Positions 1 through 6,199 of a DNA stretch of 16,826 bases are shown one piece after another. Source of the DNA: Halanaerobium sp041694515 (GTDB taxonomy: Bacteria; Bacillota; Halanaerobiia; Halanaerobiales; Halanaerobiaceae); contig JASMSZ010000127.1 of assembly GCA_041694515.1 (NCBI GenBank), forward strand, positions 1 through 16,826, read 5' to 3'. The stretch's first letter is position 1. Every line of letters starts with the position of its first letter. Below the pieces are notes generated by a model. That model was not told the DNA's origin and made no database searches. It worked only from the letters and a program-made list of their open reading frames with translations. A program made the translations under genes and the position numbers.

Positions 1-492
1 AAAGGTGTTTCCATCTGACCAGCCGAGAGTAAGCAGTCTAAATCCAAATTTGTACTGTTTTTTTGCATGATCATATATTTTAGAGAGTAACTCAACTTTT
101 TTGGATCTTGAACGCTCAAAGGTTGTATCATCAATAATTAGAACGTTCACCCGCTCATTATCTGTTAAATGCTCAATGCTGTCATCAATGATTCTGCCAG
201 CTAAAAGGGTTGTAAACTGTATCCAGTTGATGTTGATAGATTTCATAAAACGATAAACAGTGTCTTTGGCAAAGTCTTTTTCATTTTTTCCTGTTAAAAT
301 ATCCATATACATAGAACGATTATCAAAAATTAAAGAAAATAGATAGAAAAAGATTGAAATCACTGGTATCCCTTTAGACTTATAGGCGTTTGCAGCTTTT
401 AATATAGAGGCTACTCGATATTTTTTAAAAAAAGTTGAGACAGTAGAAAAAATTCTCTTATCATTCTGGTAAATTTGTGGTATAATTTTCAT
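1..492 (-). CDS. IS4-type DDE transposase, N-terminal part (cut by window edge)
   Basis: The minus strand reads open from ATG at 492-490 to the window edge, giving 164 residues with no stop. The start has a GGAGG ribosome binding site (plus 501-505), 8 nt upstream. The protein begins MKIIPQIYQNDKRIFSTVST. Near residues 120-135 it carries NVLIIDDTTFERSRSKKVEL, followed by the segment FGFRLLTLGWSDGNTF. This matches IS4-like transposases, in which the first Asp of the DDE catalytic triad lies in such an IDDT stretch and is followed by an RSKKVELL segment. The remaining catalytic residues and the other end of the element lie outside the window. The outer end is probably between 560 and 640, but no terminal inverted repeat can be proven with only one end present. 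The family call is from memory of the motif. Confidence 0.85.
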   Translation of the reverse strand, partial: MKIIPQIYQNDKRIFSTVSTFFKKYRVASILKAANAYKSKGIPVISIFFYLFSLIFDNRSMYMDILTGKNEKDFAKDTVYRFMKSININWIQFTTLLAGRIIDDSIEHLTDNERVNVLIIDDTTFERSRSKKVELLSKIYDHAKKQYKFGFRLLTLGWSDGNTF

Positions 493-493
493 A

Positions 494-560
494 GCATGAA
501 CCTCCGTTATGGTTTTTTGTTTTTTGCTATTCAATTATACTAGAAACGGGGGTTTCATGC
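494..560 (-). promoter_or_regulatory. Anti-read-through hairpin and internal -10 of the transposase
   Basis: Plus 494-508 (gcatgaacctccgtt) and 545-560 (aacgggggtttcatgc) form an imperfect inverted repeat: about 14 bp with one bulge and one mismatch. In a minus-strand transcript entering from outside, the 545-560 arm pairs with the transposase Shine-Dalgarno region (GGAGG, 505-501) and hides it. A perfect -10 hexamer TATAAT lies in the loop (minus, plus 539-534). A transcript starting from it, near 527, would lack the distal arm and leave the site free. This is the layout known from IS10 and IS50. The matching -35 (TAGCAT at 562-557, 17 bp away) is poor, so the promoter half is less certain than the hairpin. 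Confidence 0.6.
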
Positions 561-580
561 TATTTTTTTGCTAAATAATA

Positions 581-617
581 TTGAAATTTCAAGGTGCAAA
601 AGCACTTTTACAAGTGC
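581..617. repeat. Palindromes at the presumed IS end
   Basis: The perfect 12-bp palindrome ttgaaatttcaa (581-592) is followed by GTGC-AAAA-GCAC (594-605) and GCACTT-TTAC-AAGTGC (602-617), so three alternating GTGC/GCAC blocks sit within 25 bp. They lie outside the transposase promoter and probably belong to the subterminal end of the insertion sequence, where transposase would bind. The exact terminus and any target-site duplication cannot be defined from one end. Confidence 0.35.
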
Positions 618-686
618 GAAGTTTGAGTTTATTAAAAAGAATGGAGATCAAAGGGTACTCTATAATTAGGATTCTTAGTAAATAGA

Positions 687-744
687 CTCGGGGTAATAGA
701 GTGAAAGTCTGCTCGCAAACCTCGGAGTTTTGCCCCGAGGAGGG
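687..744 (+). promoter_or_regulatory. Structured leader with two competing hairpins over a ribosome binding site
   Basis: CTCGGGGTAA (687-696) can pair with TTGCCCCGAG (730-739) as a 10-bp helix containing one G-U pair. CCTCGG (720-725) can instead pair with CCGAGG (735-740) around a 9-nt loop. The two helices use the same 3' strand and exclude each other. Both overlap the GAGGAGGG Shine-Dalgarno (737-744) of the gene starting at 752. The leader matches no riboswitch class I recognise, and no convincing promoter is visible between 620 and 690. It may be a translational control element or a structural remnant of a mobile element. Confidence 0.4.
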
Positions 745-751
745 TCAAGGA

Positions 752-1342
752 ATGGCTAAAATTCAAAATGAAACTGATGACGCTAAAGTTAAAGTTTGGA
801 CCAGACAGCATAAGAATGTGCTGAAAGTGCTTAAAGAAGAAAGGATTTATAAGGTAAAAGAAAGATATATCAGAAAAAAACTTGAAAATTGTGCTGATAT
901 TTATTTTGATGTATATAAATGGCTGCGCCATGAGTCGGCTAAAAGAATGGAGATTTCAGCAGAAGTTAAATATCCTATCTGGCTAAGCATAGAAGAGGAA
1001 CTAAAACTTCCTGCAGCTGAAGGAATGGTCTTTTTTGAACTTGAGATTCCAAGGGATCAAATAATGATTTTTGATATGATGAAGTGGGATTATATTGTTA
1101 ATTATCTCTATTTACCAAAAGATAGGAATGACAGAAAAAGATTTAAAGAAAAACTAAAAAAGTATAATATTAATGTTGAATCAGAGATCTATCTAGAGAA
1201 TTTTTATCCGCGGTTAAAAAAAGAAATGACTTCAAGCTGGAAAAGACTATTTGACTCAGAAATAGAGCTTTCAGATCAGAAAGTTGCAATCAGTTGGGAG
1301 CTAAGAGAGGAGTGGGTGGTTGATTATGAGTACAAAGATTGA
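752..1342 (+). CDS. DUF3841-family protein, function unknown
   Basis: 196 residues. I chose ATG at 752 over the upstream in-frame GTG at 701 because GAGGAGGG (737-744) sits 7 nt before it and the GTG has no site. The protein has an N-terminal VWTRQHKNVLKVL segment, a central YPIWLS stretch, a strand-rich FFELEIPRDQIMIFD, and a C-terminal ISWELREEWVVDY. The order W-T-x-Q, YPIW, LEIP, W-x-x-LF, WELR-x-E-x-V is what I recall for DUF3841, a soluble family of about 190 residues with no assigned function. No signal peptide or membrane segment is seen. The end overlaps the start of a second, broken paralogue by 17 nt, so the pair was probably co-transcribed. The family call is good; I assign no function. 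Confidence 0.7.
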   Translation: MAKIQNETDDAKVKVWTRQHKNVLKVLKEERIYKVKERYIRKKLENCADIYFDVYKWLRHESAKRMEISAEVKYPIWLSIEEELKLPAAEGMVFFELEIPRDQIMIFDMMKWDYIVNYLYLPKDRNDRKRFKEKLKKYNINVESEIYLENFYPRLKKEMTSSWKRLFDSEIELSDQKVAISWELREEWVVDYEYKD

Positions 1343-1911
1343 GCTTTGGACACAGCAGAGCAAAAAAGTAAAGGAGCTTCTTTTTGATCAGCAGCGGCTG
1401 ACAGCAAAAAAAGATATATTGAGCAAAAATATGGTTCAGAAGCTAAAATATTTTTAAAAGCATATGATTTCTTTGTCAAAGAAGCTAAAAAAATAGTTCA
1501 AAAACCTAATGATGCTGAATATCCATTTTGGGCTGCAGCTGATCCTAAGACTGCTCTAAGTGGTGGCGGTGGATTTTTAATCCGATTAAAAGTGCCTAAA
1601 GATAAAGTTATATTTTTTGATAAAAAGAAGTGGAATCAAATTTTAAATCTTAGTTATATTGCTGATGATCAAGAAGACTTAAAAAAACATAAAAAAAACT
1701 TTAAAAAAGTATGGAATTACTGATGATTCAGAGATTATTCTTTCCCCTCACTATCCGGTTAAAAAAGAAAATTAAAGAGAGCTGGGAGAAACTTTTTGAA
1801 GGTAAAAATGATGGCTTTAATTCTGAGAAAAAAGGGGCAGCACTTTGGGAACTTCGATCTGAATGGGTGGAAGAGATTATTGAGAATAAGGAATATAGTA
1901 GGAAAAAATGA
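1326..1911 (+). pseudogene. Second DUF3841 paralogue, broken by three frameshifts
   Basis: From ATG at 1326 the reading begins MSTKIELWTQQSKKVKELLF, parallel to the upstream gene. One A is missing in the A-run at 1406-1412 and the original frame soon ends. The next frame continues the family (AEYPFWAAADP, FLIRLKVPKDKVIFFDKKKW) until an extra A in the run at 1703-1708 leads to TGA at 1721. A third frame gives YGITDDSEIILSPHYPVKK, and an extra A near 1768-1772 shifts into IKESWEKLFEG and ALWELRSEWVEEI, ending at TGA 1909-1911. Read through the shifts it aligns along its whole length with the intact neighbour. All three lesions are in A-tracts, so slippage decay is likely. Sequencing error is the alternative, but every other gene in the window is intact. 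Confidence 0.8.
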
Positions 1912-1973
1912 CAATAAAGACAATGAGATGACTGAATATTCTATAGATAGTATACTTTATTAACAAACTAAAT

Positions 1974-2002
1974 TTGACAATGCTTAAATATTTTTATGCA
2001 AT
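1974..2002 (+). promoter_or_regulatory. Possible promoter upstream of a terminator
   Basis: TTGACA (1974-1979), a consensus -35, is followed after 17 bp by TGCAAT (1997-2002), a 4/6 match to the -10. Transcription would start near 2009 and meet the hairpin at 2039-2070 after about 30 nt. It could drive a short attenuated leader for the transporter operon, or be a chance match. Apart from this and the terminator I see nothing definite in 1912-2199. Confidence 0.25.
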
Positions 2003-2038
2003 GCTAGTAAAATTAGATATAATTAAATATCATAAGTA

Positions 2039-2080
2039 AGAGATTTGCTGTTCCTATACAGTAGATCTCTTTTTTTATTT
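2039..2080 (+). terminator. Rho-independent terminator after the DUF3841 pair
   Basis: AGAGATTTGCTGT (2039-2051) pairs with ACAGTAGATCTCT (2058-2070) over 13 bp, including two G-U pairs, around a 6-nt loop, followed by a run of six T. It separates the DUF3841 region from the transporter operon. Confidence 0.8.
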
Positions 2081-2199
2081 ACCTAGAATTAACCTTTTGG
2101 AAATTTAGATTTAACTTTTCAGTGTTAATATTATTGTTAGAGAAAAACATTTTAGTGGATTTCTATTTTCACCAAATTAAAAGGGAGTGAAAAAAATTT

Positions 2200-3531
2200 A
2201 TGAAAAAAACTGTTTTGTTAGTTCTGGTAAGTCTCTGTTTTATAGTGAGTTTTTCGGCAGCGGCAGAAGAAGTTACAATTGATTTCTGGCATGCAATGGG
2301 AGGACATAATCTCGAAGTAGTAAACACGTTAGTCGAAGAGTTTAATAGTAGTCAGGATCAAGTTGAGGTTAAGGCTCAGTATACAGGTTCTTATAATGAT
2401 ACTTTGACTAAAACTCAGTCAGCAGTTCAAACCGGAACTGCACCACATATTATTCAGATTTACGAAATTGGAACTCAGATGATGCTGGACAGCGGCATAA
2501 TTATGCCGATAGAGGATCTGGGCAAAGAGGTAGCGGGCGATAATAGTTTTGACTGGGACAAATTTTTAGTTCCGGTTTCAAATTACTACACAATTGACGG
2601 CAAATTGAATTCTATGCCTTTTAACTCATCTACACCAATTTTATATTATGATAGAGATGCTTTTGAAGAAGCGGGTTTAGATCCTAATAGACCCCCTCAG
2701 ACTTTTGCAGAACTAAAAGAGTATGCACGAAAATTAACAATTAAAAATGACGATGGCACAGTTGAGCGCTATGGATTTACACAGGGAATTGTTGGCTGGT
2801 TTGTAGAACAGATGGTTGCAAACCAGGATGCAACTCTGGTTAACAATGATAATGGACGTAGTGCTAGAGCAACAGCGTCTAATCTAAACGAAGAGGCAGC
2901 AGTTCGTTTTGTTAAACTGTGGAAAGAAATGGTTGATGAAGGAATTATGCTTAATCCAGGACGAGGCTGGGATGGAGCAAATCAGGCATTTTCTTCCGGA
3001 AGAGCAGCAATGTTAATAGAATCTACCTCTTCAGTGGCCGGGTTTACAGAAAATGCTGAGGCAGCAGGTTTTGAATTGGGAACCGGATTTTTACCAAGAC
3101 CAGCAGCTGCTAATCGCGGGGGAGTAATTATTGGTGGTGCAAGTCTCTGGACAATTGCTGACCATCCAGAAGAGGAATTGAAAGCTACCTGGGAATTCTT
3201 AAAGTGGCTTTCGGAAGAAGAACAGCAGGTTTACTGGTTTGAAAATACAGGCTATTTCCCGGTAACCAAAGCAGCAGTTGAGAGTGAAATGAATAATAAG
3301 TTTTTTGCTGAAAATCCAAATTATCTAACAGCATTTTTGCAGCTATTACTGAGTAAAAAGGCAGTTTCAACTCAGGGAGCACTAATCGGTACCTTCCCTG
3401 AAGTTAGACAGATCGTGGAAGAATCAGTTGAAAAAACATTAGAGGGAAACCTGACTCCTCAAAAAGCAATGGATGAGGCAGCAGAGAGAGTAAATAAATC
3501 ACTTAAAGAATATAATCAACTTTATGAATAA
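2200..3531 (+). CDS. ugpB: UgpB-like ABC transporter solute-binding protein
   Basis: 443 residues, starting at ATG after GGGAG (2183-2187). Residues 1-22 form a Sec signal peptide with a cleavage region SAAA-EE. There is no lipobox cysteine, so the mature protein should be soluble in a periplasm. The body follows E. coli UgpB closely in order: YTGSYNDTL (about 62-69), AVQTGTAPHIIQIYEIGT (75-92), MPFNSSTPILYYDRDAF (139-155), AGLDPNRPPQTF, and near residue 310 IIGGASLW, then NTGYFPVTKAA. These segments include ligand-contacting parts known for UgpB. The likely substrate is sn-glycerol-3-phosphate or a glycerophosphodiester, although related sugar-binding proteins share the fold. It heads an operon with two permease genes. 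The ATPase is not encoded here. Confidence 0.85.
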   Translation: MKKTVLLVLVSLCFIVSFSAAAEEVTIDFWHAMGGHNLEVVNTLVEEFNSSQDQVEVKAQYTGSYNDTLTKTQSAVQTGTAPHIIQIYEIGTQMMLDSGIIMPIEDLGKEVAGDNSFDWDKFLVPVSNYYTIDGKLNSMPFNSSTPILYYDRDAFEEAGLDPNRPPQTFAELKEYARKLTIKNDDGTVERYGFTQGIVGWFVEQMVANQDATLVNNDNGRSARATASNLNEEAAVRFVKLWKEMVDEGIMLNPGRGWDGANQAFSSGRAAMLIESTSSVAGFTENAEAAGFELGTGFLPRPAAANRGGVIIGGASLWTIADHPEEELKATWEFLKWLSEEEQQVYWFENTGYFPVTKAAVESEMNNKFFAENPNYLTAFLQLLLSKKAVSTQGALIGTFPEVRQIVEESVEKTLEGNLTPQKAMDEAAERVNKSLKEYNQLYE

Positions 3532-3560
3532 GAATTTATATAGTTGATTATTGACAGCTG

Positions 3561-3585
3561 TCCCTCCCTGAAATTTAGGGAGGGA
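3561..3585 (+). promoter_or_regulatory. Intercistronic hairpin between ugpB and ugpA
   Basis: TCCCTCCCT (3561-3569) and AGGGAGGGA (3577-3585) form a perfect 9-bp stem with a 7-nt loop. No T-run follows, so it is not a standard terminator. Such hairpins between binding-protein and permease genes commonly stabilise the upstream mRNA and keep binding-protein levels above permease levels. That role is inferred from position. Confidence 0.6.
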
Positions 3586-3608
3586 TATTATTATTGGAGG
3601 TGTATTTT

Positions 3609-4496
3609 TTGCAAAAACTAAATTATCGATCCCATTCACTTGTTCCATATTTACTTCTTTCCCCCACATTTATTGTTTTGTTATTGTTTTTATACTGGCC
3701 CAGTATTAATTCAGTGTTTTTAAGTTTATTTAAACAGGCGCCTTTTGGGCGTAAAAGAATTTTTGTAGGAATCCAGAATTATGTAAGTTTATTTCAGGAT
3801 CCAGCTTATCTCAGTAGTTTATTGAGATCTACTCTTTTTATTATTTTTACTATTTCTATAGGACTGATTTTTTCTCTGCTGCTGGCAGTTATTTTAAATC
3901 AGAATTTAAAGGGTATAAAATTTTATAGAGTTATATTTTTTATTCCTTATGCAATTTCTCCTACTGTAGCCGGTTCTCTCTGGGTGTTTATGCTGAATCC
4001 GGTAGCAGGCCAGGTTAATTATTTATTGGATCTTGCATTTAATATTCAGGTTAACTGGTTAACTAACAGTTTTTTTGCTTTTTTAGCGATTATTATAGCA
4101 ACTGTCTGGAAAAATATGGGCTTTAATATAATTTTTTTTCTGGCAGGACTGCAGGCGATACCGGATAGTGTTTATGAGTCTGCAGAGATTGACGGAGCAG
4201 GAGCTATAACTATATTTAAAGATATTACAATTCCCTTGTTATCTCCTACAACTTTTTATCTAATCATTATGAATATAATATTTAGTGTATTTGAAAGTTT
4301 TGGGATTGTAGATATTATGACCCAGGGTGGACCCGCTGATTCTACAAATATTGTGATTTATAAACTTTATCGAGAAATGTTTATTAATTTTCGACCCGGG
4401 GCTGCAGCAGCCCAATCTGTAATTTTATTAGCTCTGGTGATTATAGTGACTATTTTTCATTTCAAATATGGAGCAAATAGTGTACATTATCAATAA
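3609..4496 (+). CDS. ugpA: UgpA-like ABC transporter permease
   Basis: 295 residues, the same length as E. coli UgpA. I chose TTG at 3609 because GGAGG (3596-3600) lies 8 nt upstream. The longer in-frame TTG at 3594 overlaps that site and would bury it. Several hydrophobic segments are visible: about 12-30, 73-96, 108-128, 155-172, 218-238 and 270-290. The cytoplasmic EAA loop that docks to the ATPase is ESAEIDGAG followed by DITIPLLSP (190-213), as in MalF-type permeases. With the next gene it would form the membrane pore for the UgpB ligand. The stop is 17 nt before ugpE. Confidence 0.85.
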   Translation: MQKLNYRSHSLVPYLLLSPTFIVLLLFLYWPSINSVFLSLFKQAPFGRKRIFVGIQNYVSLFQDPAYLSSLLRSTLFIIFTISIGLIFSLLLAVILNQNLKGIKFYRVIFFIPYAISPTVAGSLWVFMLNPVAGQVNYLLDLAFNIQVNWLTNSFFAFLAIIIATVWKNMGFNIIFFLAGLQAIPDSVYESAEIDGAGAITIFKDITIPLLSPTTFYLIIMNIIFSVFESFGIVDIMTQGGPADSTNIVIYKLYREMFINFRPGAAAAQSVILLALVIIVTIFHFKYGANSVHYQ

Positions 4497-4513
4497 GAGA
4501 AAGGTGATTAAAT

Positions 4514-5359
4514 ATGTTTGATTTAAATAGGGGTCCCTATAGTATTTATAAAAAAATAGTACTGCATCTAATTATAATTATCATTTCCTTCATTGTTTTG
4601 ATGCCTATTATTTTCGCTATCAGTGTAAGTATGCAGCCCAGAGCCCAGATATTTTCTTACCCGCCATCATTTTTACCTGATAAATTATATTTTGAAAATT
4701 ATATTAAGGCCTGGAATTTAGTCAGTCTTGGTAAAATTTTGATTAACAGTATTCTTGCTTCTTTTGTTGTGATGTTTGGGAAATTAGGGCTGGGGGTCTT
4801 AAGTGGCTATGCATTCTCTCACTTTGAGTTCAAATATAAAAAGTTTTTGTTTTTTGCAGTCTTATTTACTCTAATGCTGCCGATGCAGGTGCGAGTAGTT
4901 CCTTTGTTTGAGTTTATAAGTCGACTGGGACTGGGGAATTCTTTTTCAGGTCTTGTTTTACCATTTCTGGCAAGTGCCACTACAACTTTTTTGATGAGGC
5001 AGCACTTTTTGACTATTCCTAAATCCATTATGGAGTCTGCTCAAATAGACGGCTGTGGACCTTTTCGGTTTTTATTTCAGATTCTGTTACCTTTATCGGG
5101 AGCTAATCTTGCCGGATTGGCTGTAGTAAATTTTTTAGTGATGTGGAATGCCTATCTCTGGCCTCTGATCATTATTAATGATGATCAGAAAAAGCTAGCT
5201 CAGCAGGGAGTAAAAATGCTTTTTGCCAGTTCTTCAGAACGAGATTGGGGTATTATTATGGCAGGGACTATTATGGTCGTAATTCCAACTCTAATTGTAT
5301 TTTTACTGGCCCAAAAGTTTTTTGTTAAAGGAATTGCTGCTCAGGGGATAAAAGAATAG
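4514..5359 (+). CDS. ugpE: UgpE-like ABC transporter permease
   Basis: 281 residues, identical in length to E. coli UgpE, starting at ATG after AAGGTG. Transmembrane segments are seen near 15-38, 76-98, 110-130, 142-162, 198-220 and 248-270. The EAA motif ESAQIDGCG with ILLPL (174-194) is the ATPase docking loop of MalG-type permeases. The C-terminus FVKGIAAQGIKE is typical of this subfamily, which ends in a similar G-x-x-x-GAVK-like tail. It is the second pore subunit. No ugpC or ugpQ gene follows, so the importer must use an ATPase encoded elsewhere, probably a shared UgpC/MsmK-type protein. No clear plus-strand terminator follows within 150 bp. Confidence 0.85.
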   Translation: MFDLNRGPYSIYKKIVLHLIIIIISFIVLMPIIFAISVSMQPRAQIFSYPPSFLPDKLYFENYIKAWNLVSLGKILINSILASFVVMFGKLGLGVLSGYAFSHFEFKYKKFLFFAVLFTLMLPMQVRVVPLFEFISRLGLGNSFSGLVLPFLASATTTFLMRQHFLTIPKSIMESAQIDGCGPFRFLFQILLPLSGANLAGLAVVNFLVMWNAYLWPLIIINDDQKKLAQQGVKMLFASSSERDWGIIMAGTIMVVIPTLIVFLLAQKFFVKGIAAQGIKE

Positions 5360-5399
5360 ATATAATATTTATTCTTAAATTTTTTTAAAAGATTTACTT

Positions 5400-5545
5400 T
5401 TATTCAGTAGTTTGTTCTTTTTTTCTAAAAATCTCTTTTTCTATCCAGACTGTGATATTCAATTTCCAGTGCTGATTAATTTCCTGATTAACTGATGCAG
5501 GAGCAAATAAAAACCAGCTATTAATTAATAGCTGGTTAAAAGTTA
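5400..5545 (-). other. Open frame without a start, possible coding remnant
   Basis: Reading the minus strand, a frame is open from about 5545 to TAA at 5402-5400. Past the terminator hairpin it gives a protein-like tail (APASVNQEINQHWKLNITV, then WIEKEIFRKKEQTTE). It has no ATG or ribosome binding site and contains the 5512-5537 terminator. It may be the end of a decayed gene downstream of the helix-turn-helix gene, or chance in AT-rich DNA. Confidence 0.15.
5505..5537 (-). terminator. Terminator of the small helix-turn-helix gene
   Basis: AACCAGCTATTAA (5512-5524) and TTAATAGCTGGTT (5525-5537) make a perfect 26-bp palindrome. On the minus strand it is followed by a T-rich tract (plus 5505-5513, aataaaaac). 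It starts 6 nt past the stop of the minus-strand gene at 5543. On the plus strand no T-run follows, so it does not clearly serve the transporter operon. Confidence 0.75.
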
Positions 5546-5710
5546 TTTATTTAAATCACTTTCCATAAATTCTGCCAGATGATTCTCGGAGATTCTCCAC
5601 TTTCGGGCAATTTTTTTTGCTTTTAGCTCTTTATTTTTTATTAATTTAATTACAGAAGAAGGCGTTATTTTTAACATTTCTGCTACTTCTTGTGTTGTAT
5701 AAACCTTCAT
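5543..5710 (-). CDS. Small excisionase-family helix-turn-helix DNA-binding protein
   Basis: 55 residues, ATG at 5710-5708, TAA at 5545-5543, with GGAGG (plus 5719-5723) 8 nt upstream. The sequence starts MKVYTTQEVAEMLKITPSSV, continues IKLIKNKELKAKKIARKWRI, and ends with SENHLAEFMESDLNK. The pattern of Y-T-x-x-E-V-A-x-x-L, the turn, then G/K-x-L-x-A-x-K-x-x-R-x-W-R-I is the winged HTH_17 domain of MerR-like excisionase-family proteins. A stand-alone domain of this size is common in Firmicutes, in mobile elements and as orphan regulators. It has its own sigma-A promoter and its own terminator, so it is monocistronic. No integrase is adjacent. The target is unknown; the neighbouring purine promoter or transporter operon are possible. 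Confidence 0.85.
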   Translation of the reverse strand: MKVYTTQEVAEMLKITPSSVIKLIKNKELKAKKIARKWRISENHLAEFMESDLNK

Positions 5711-5732
5711 ATATAAGACCTCCTTTGAAACT

Positions 5733-5761
5733 ATTATACATTATTTATGTAATTTTTTCAA
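5733..5761 (-). promoter_or_regulatory. Sigma-A promoter of the small helix-turn-helix gene
   Basis: On the minus strand, TTGAAA (plus 5761-5756) is separated by exactly 17 bp from a perfect TATAAT (plus 5738-5733). The hexamers are close to consensus and end 22 bp before the start codon at 5710, so the leader is very short. Confidence 0.75.
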
Positions 5762-5766
5762 TATCT

Positions 5767-5904
5767 TTAAGAGTTTTTTAACACCGTTTGGGTATTTTTG
5801 ATGTTGTAGATTATCTGTGTATCTGCTAATTTTTTTATTGTGCTTTCAGTAAAAAAAAAATGTTTTTCCTCTTCTAAAAATGGAAAATCTGAATAATTAG
5901 ACAT
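5767..5904 (-). CDS. Possible 45-aa small protein, doubtful
   Basis: ATG at 5904-5902 opens a 45-residue frame, MSNYSDFPFLEEEKHFFFTE then STIKKLADTQIIYNIKNTQT and VLKNS, ending at TAA 5769-5767. The overlapping frame continues in a protein-like way (KYPNGVKKLLKILKKLHK) to TAA at 5743-5741, as if one base had been gained near 5792. No ribosome binding site precedes the ATG, and lysine-rich frames arise easily in A-rich DNA. I recognise no family. It may be a decayed gene partner of the helix-turn-helix gene or noise. Confidence 0.2.
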   Translation of the reverse strand: MSNYSDFPFLEEEKHFFFTESTIKKLADTQIIYNIKNTQTVLKNS

Positions 5905-5915
5905 TTAAATCTTGC

Positions 5916-5944
5916 TTGACTTTAAAAATGGCATCTGTTAAGAT
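5916..5944 (+). promoter_or_regulatory. Promoter of the purine operon
   Basis: TTGACT (5916-5921), a 17-bp spacer and TAAGAT (5939-5944) form a good sigma-A promoter. Transcription would start near 5951, about 20 nt before the guanine aptamer. The placement right before a riboswitch makes this the likely main promoter of the purD-purH operon. Confidence 0.7.
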
Positions 5945-5970
5945 TAAATTGTAAAATATAAAACTTAATT

Positions 5971-6045
5971 TGTACCTCATATAATAGTGGAAATATGGTC
6001 CACAAGTCTCTACCGAACACCGTAAATTGTTCGACTATGAGGGAA
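5971..6045 (+). ncRNA. Guanine riboswitch aptamer (purine class)
   Basis: P1 is CCTCATA (5975-5981) with TATGAGG (6036-6042). J1/2 is TATAAT. P2 is GTGGA/TCCAC with loop AATATGG. J2/3 is AAGTCTCTACC. P3 is CGAACA/TGTTCG closing a CCGTAAAT loop. J3/1 is GACTAT. The two loops carry the conserved bases for the kissing interaction of purine riboswitches. The base in J3/1 that pairs with the ligand is C (6035) rather than U, which in this family means guanine or hypoxanthine rather than adenine. The only core deviation is C in place of the flipped-out second U of J2/3, a position known to vary. Guanine is expected to repress the purine operon. Confidence 0.95.
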
Positions 6046-6199
6046 GTGTACCTAGGTTTCCGCAGTAATAAAGAGATAATTACGTCTGATCTGGATTTAA
6101 TTAGACAACATCTTTTTAGCTGGCTGGTCCGAGCGGTACAGATATTGATATATGTATATCACACCGAAGGGATAAAAGCCCAGGCGGGGAGGTTCTACT
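6046..6199 (+). ncRNA. ykkC-type riboswitch, PRPP class by context
   Basis: Core blocks of the ykkC RNA are present in order: CTAGGTTTCCG (6052-6062), CTGGTCCGAG (6124-6133), ACACCG (about 6161-6166), GGGATAAAAGCCC (6169-6181) and GGGGAGG (6186-6192). P1 is formed by about 6046-6053 and 6190-6199. A long P3 is closed by CGGT (6134-6137) and ACCG (about 6163-6166), with GATAT/ATATC inside. The ykkC family covers guanidine, ppGpp, PRPP and nucleotide-diphosphate sensors. Position next to a guanine aptamer and ahead of a purine operon points to PRPP, the substrate of PurF. Its P1 3' strand is also the 5' strand of the following terminator, so ligand binding should turn expression on. The subclass call rests mainly on context. 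Confidence 0.88.

Noticed and set aside
687..744. Known riboswitch or group II intron fragment before the DUF3841 gene
   Set aside because: The stems and the GTGAAAGTCT segment did not match any class I can verify; no domain V hairpin or reverse transcriptase is present.
632..931. 99-aa minus-strand frame over the DUF3841 gene start
   Set aside because: Shadow of the plus-strand gene and its leader; hydrophobic composition results from reading A-rich coding DNA backwards.
1711..1911. 66-aa frame as an independent gene
   Set aside because: It is the third-frame tail of the broken DUF3841 paralogue; its first residues do not match the family, whereas the upstream alternate frame does.
5512..5537. 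Terminator of the ugp operon
   Set aside because: On the plus strand the palindrome is followed by AAAAG rather than T; its T-tract is on the minus strand.
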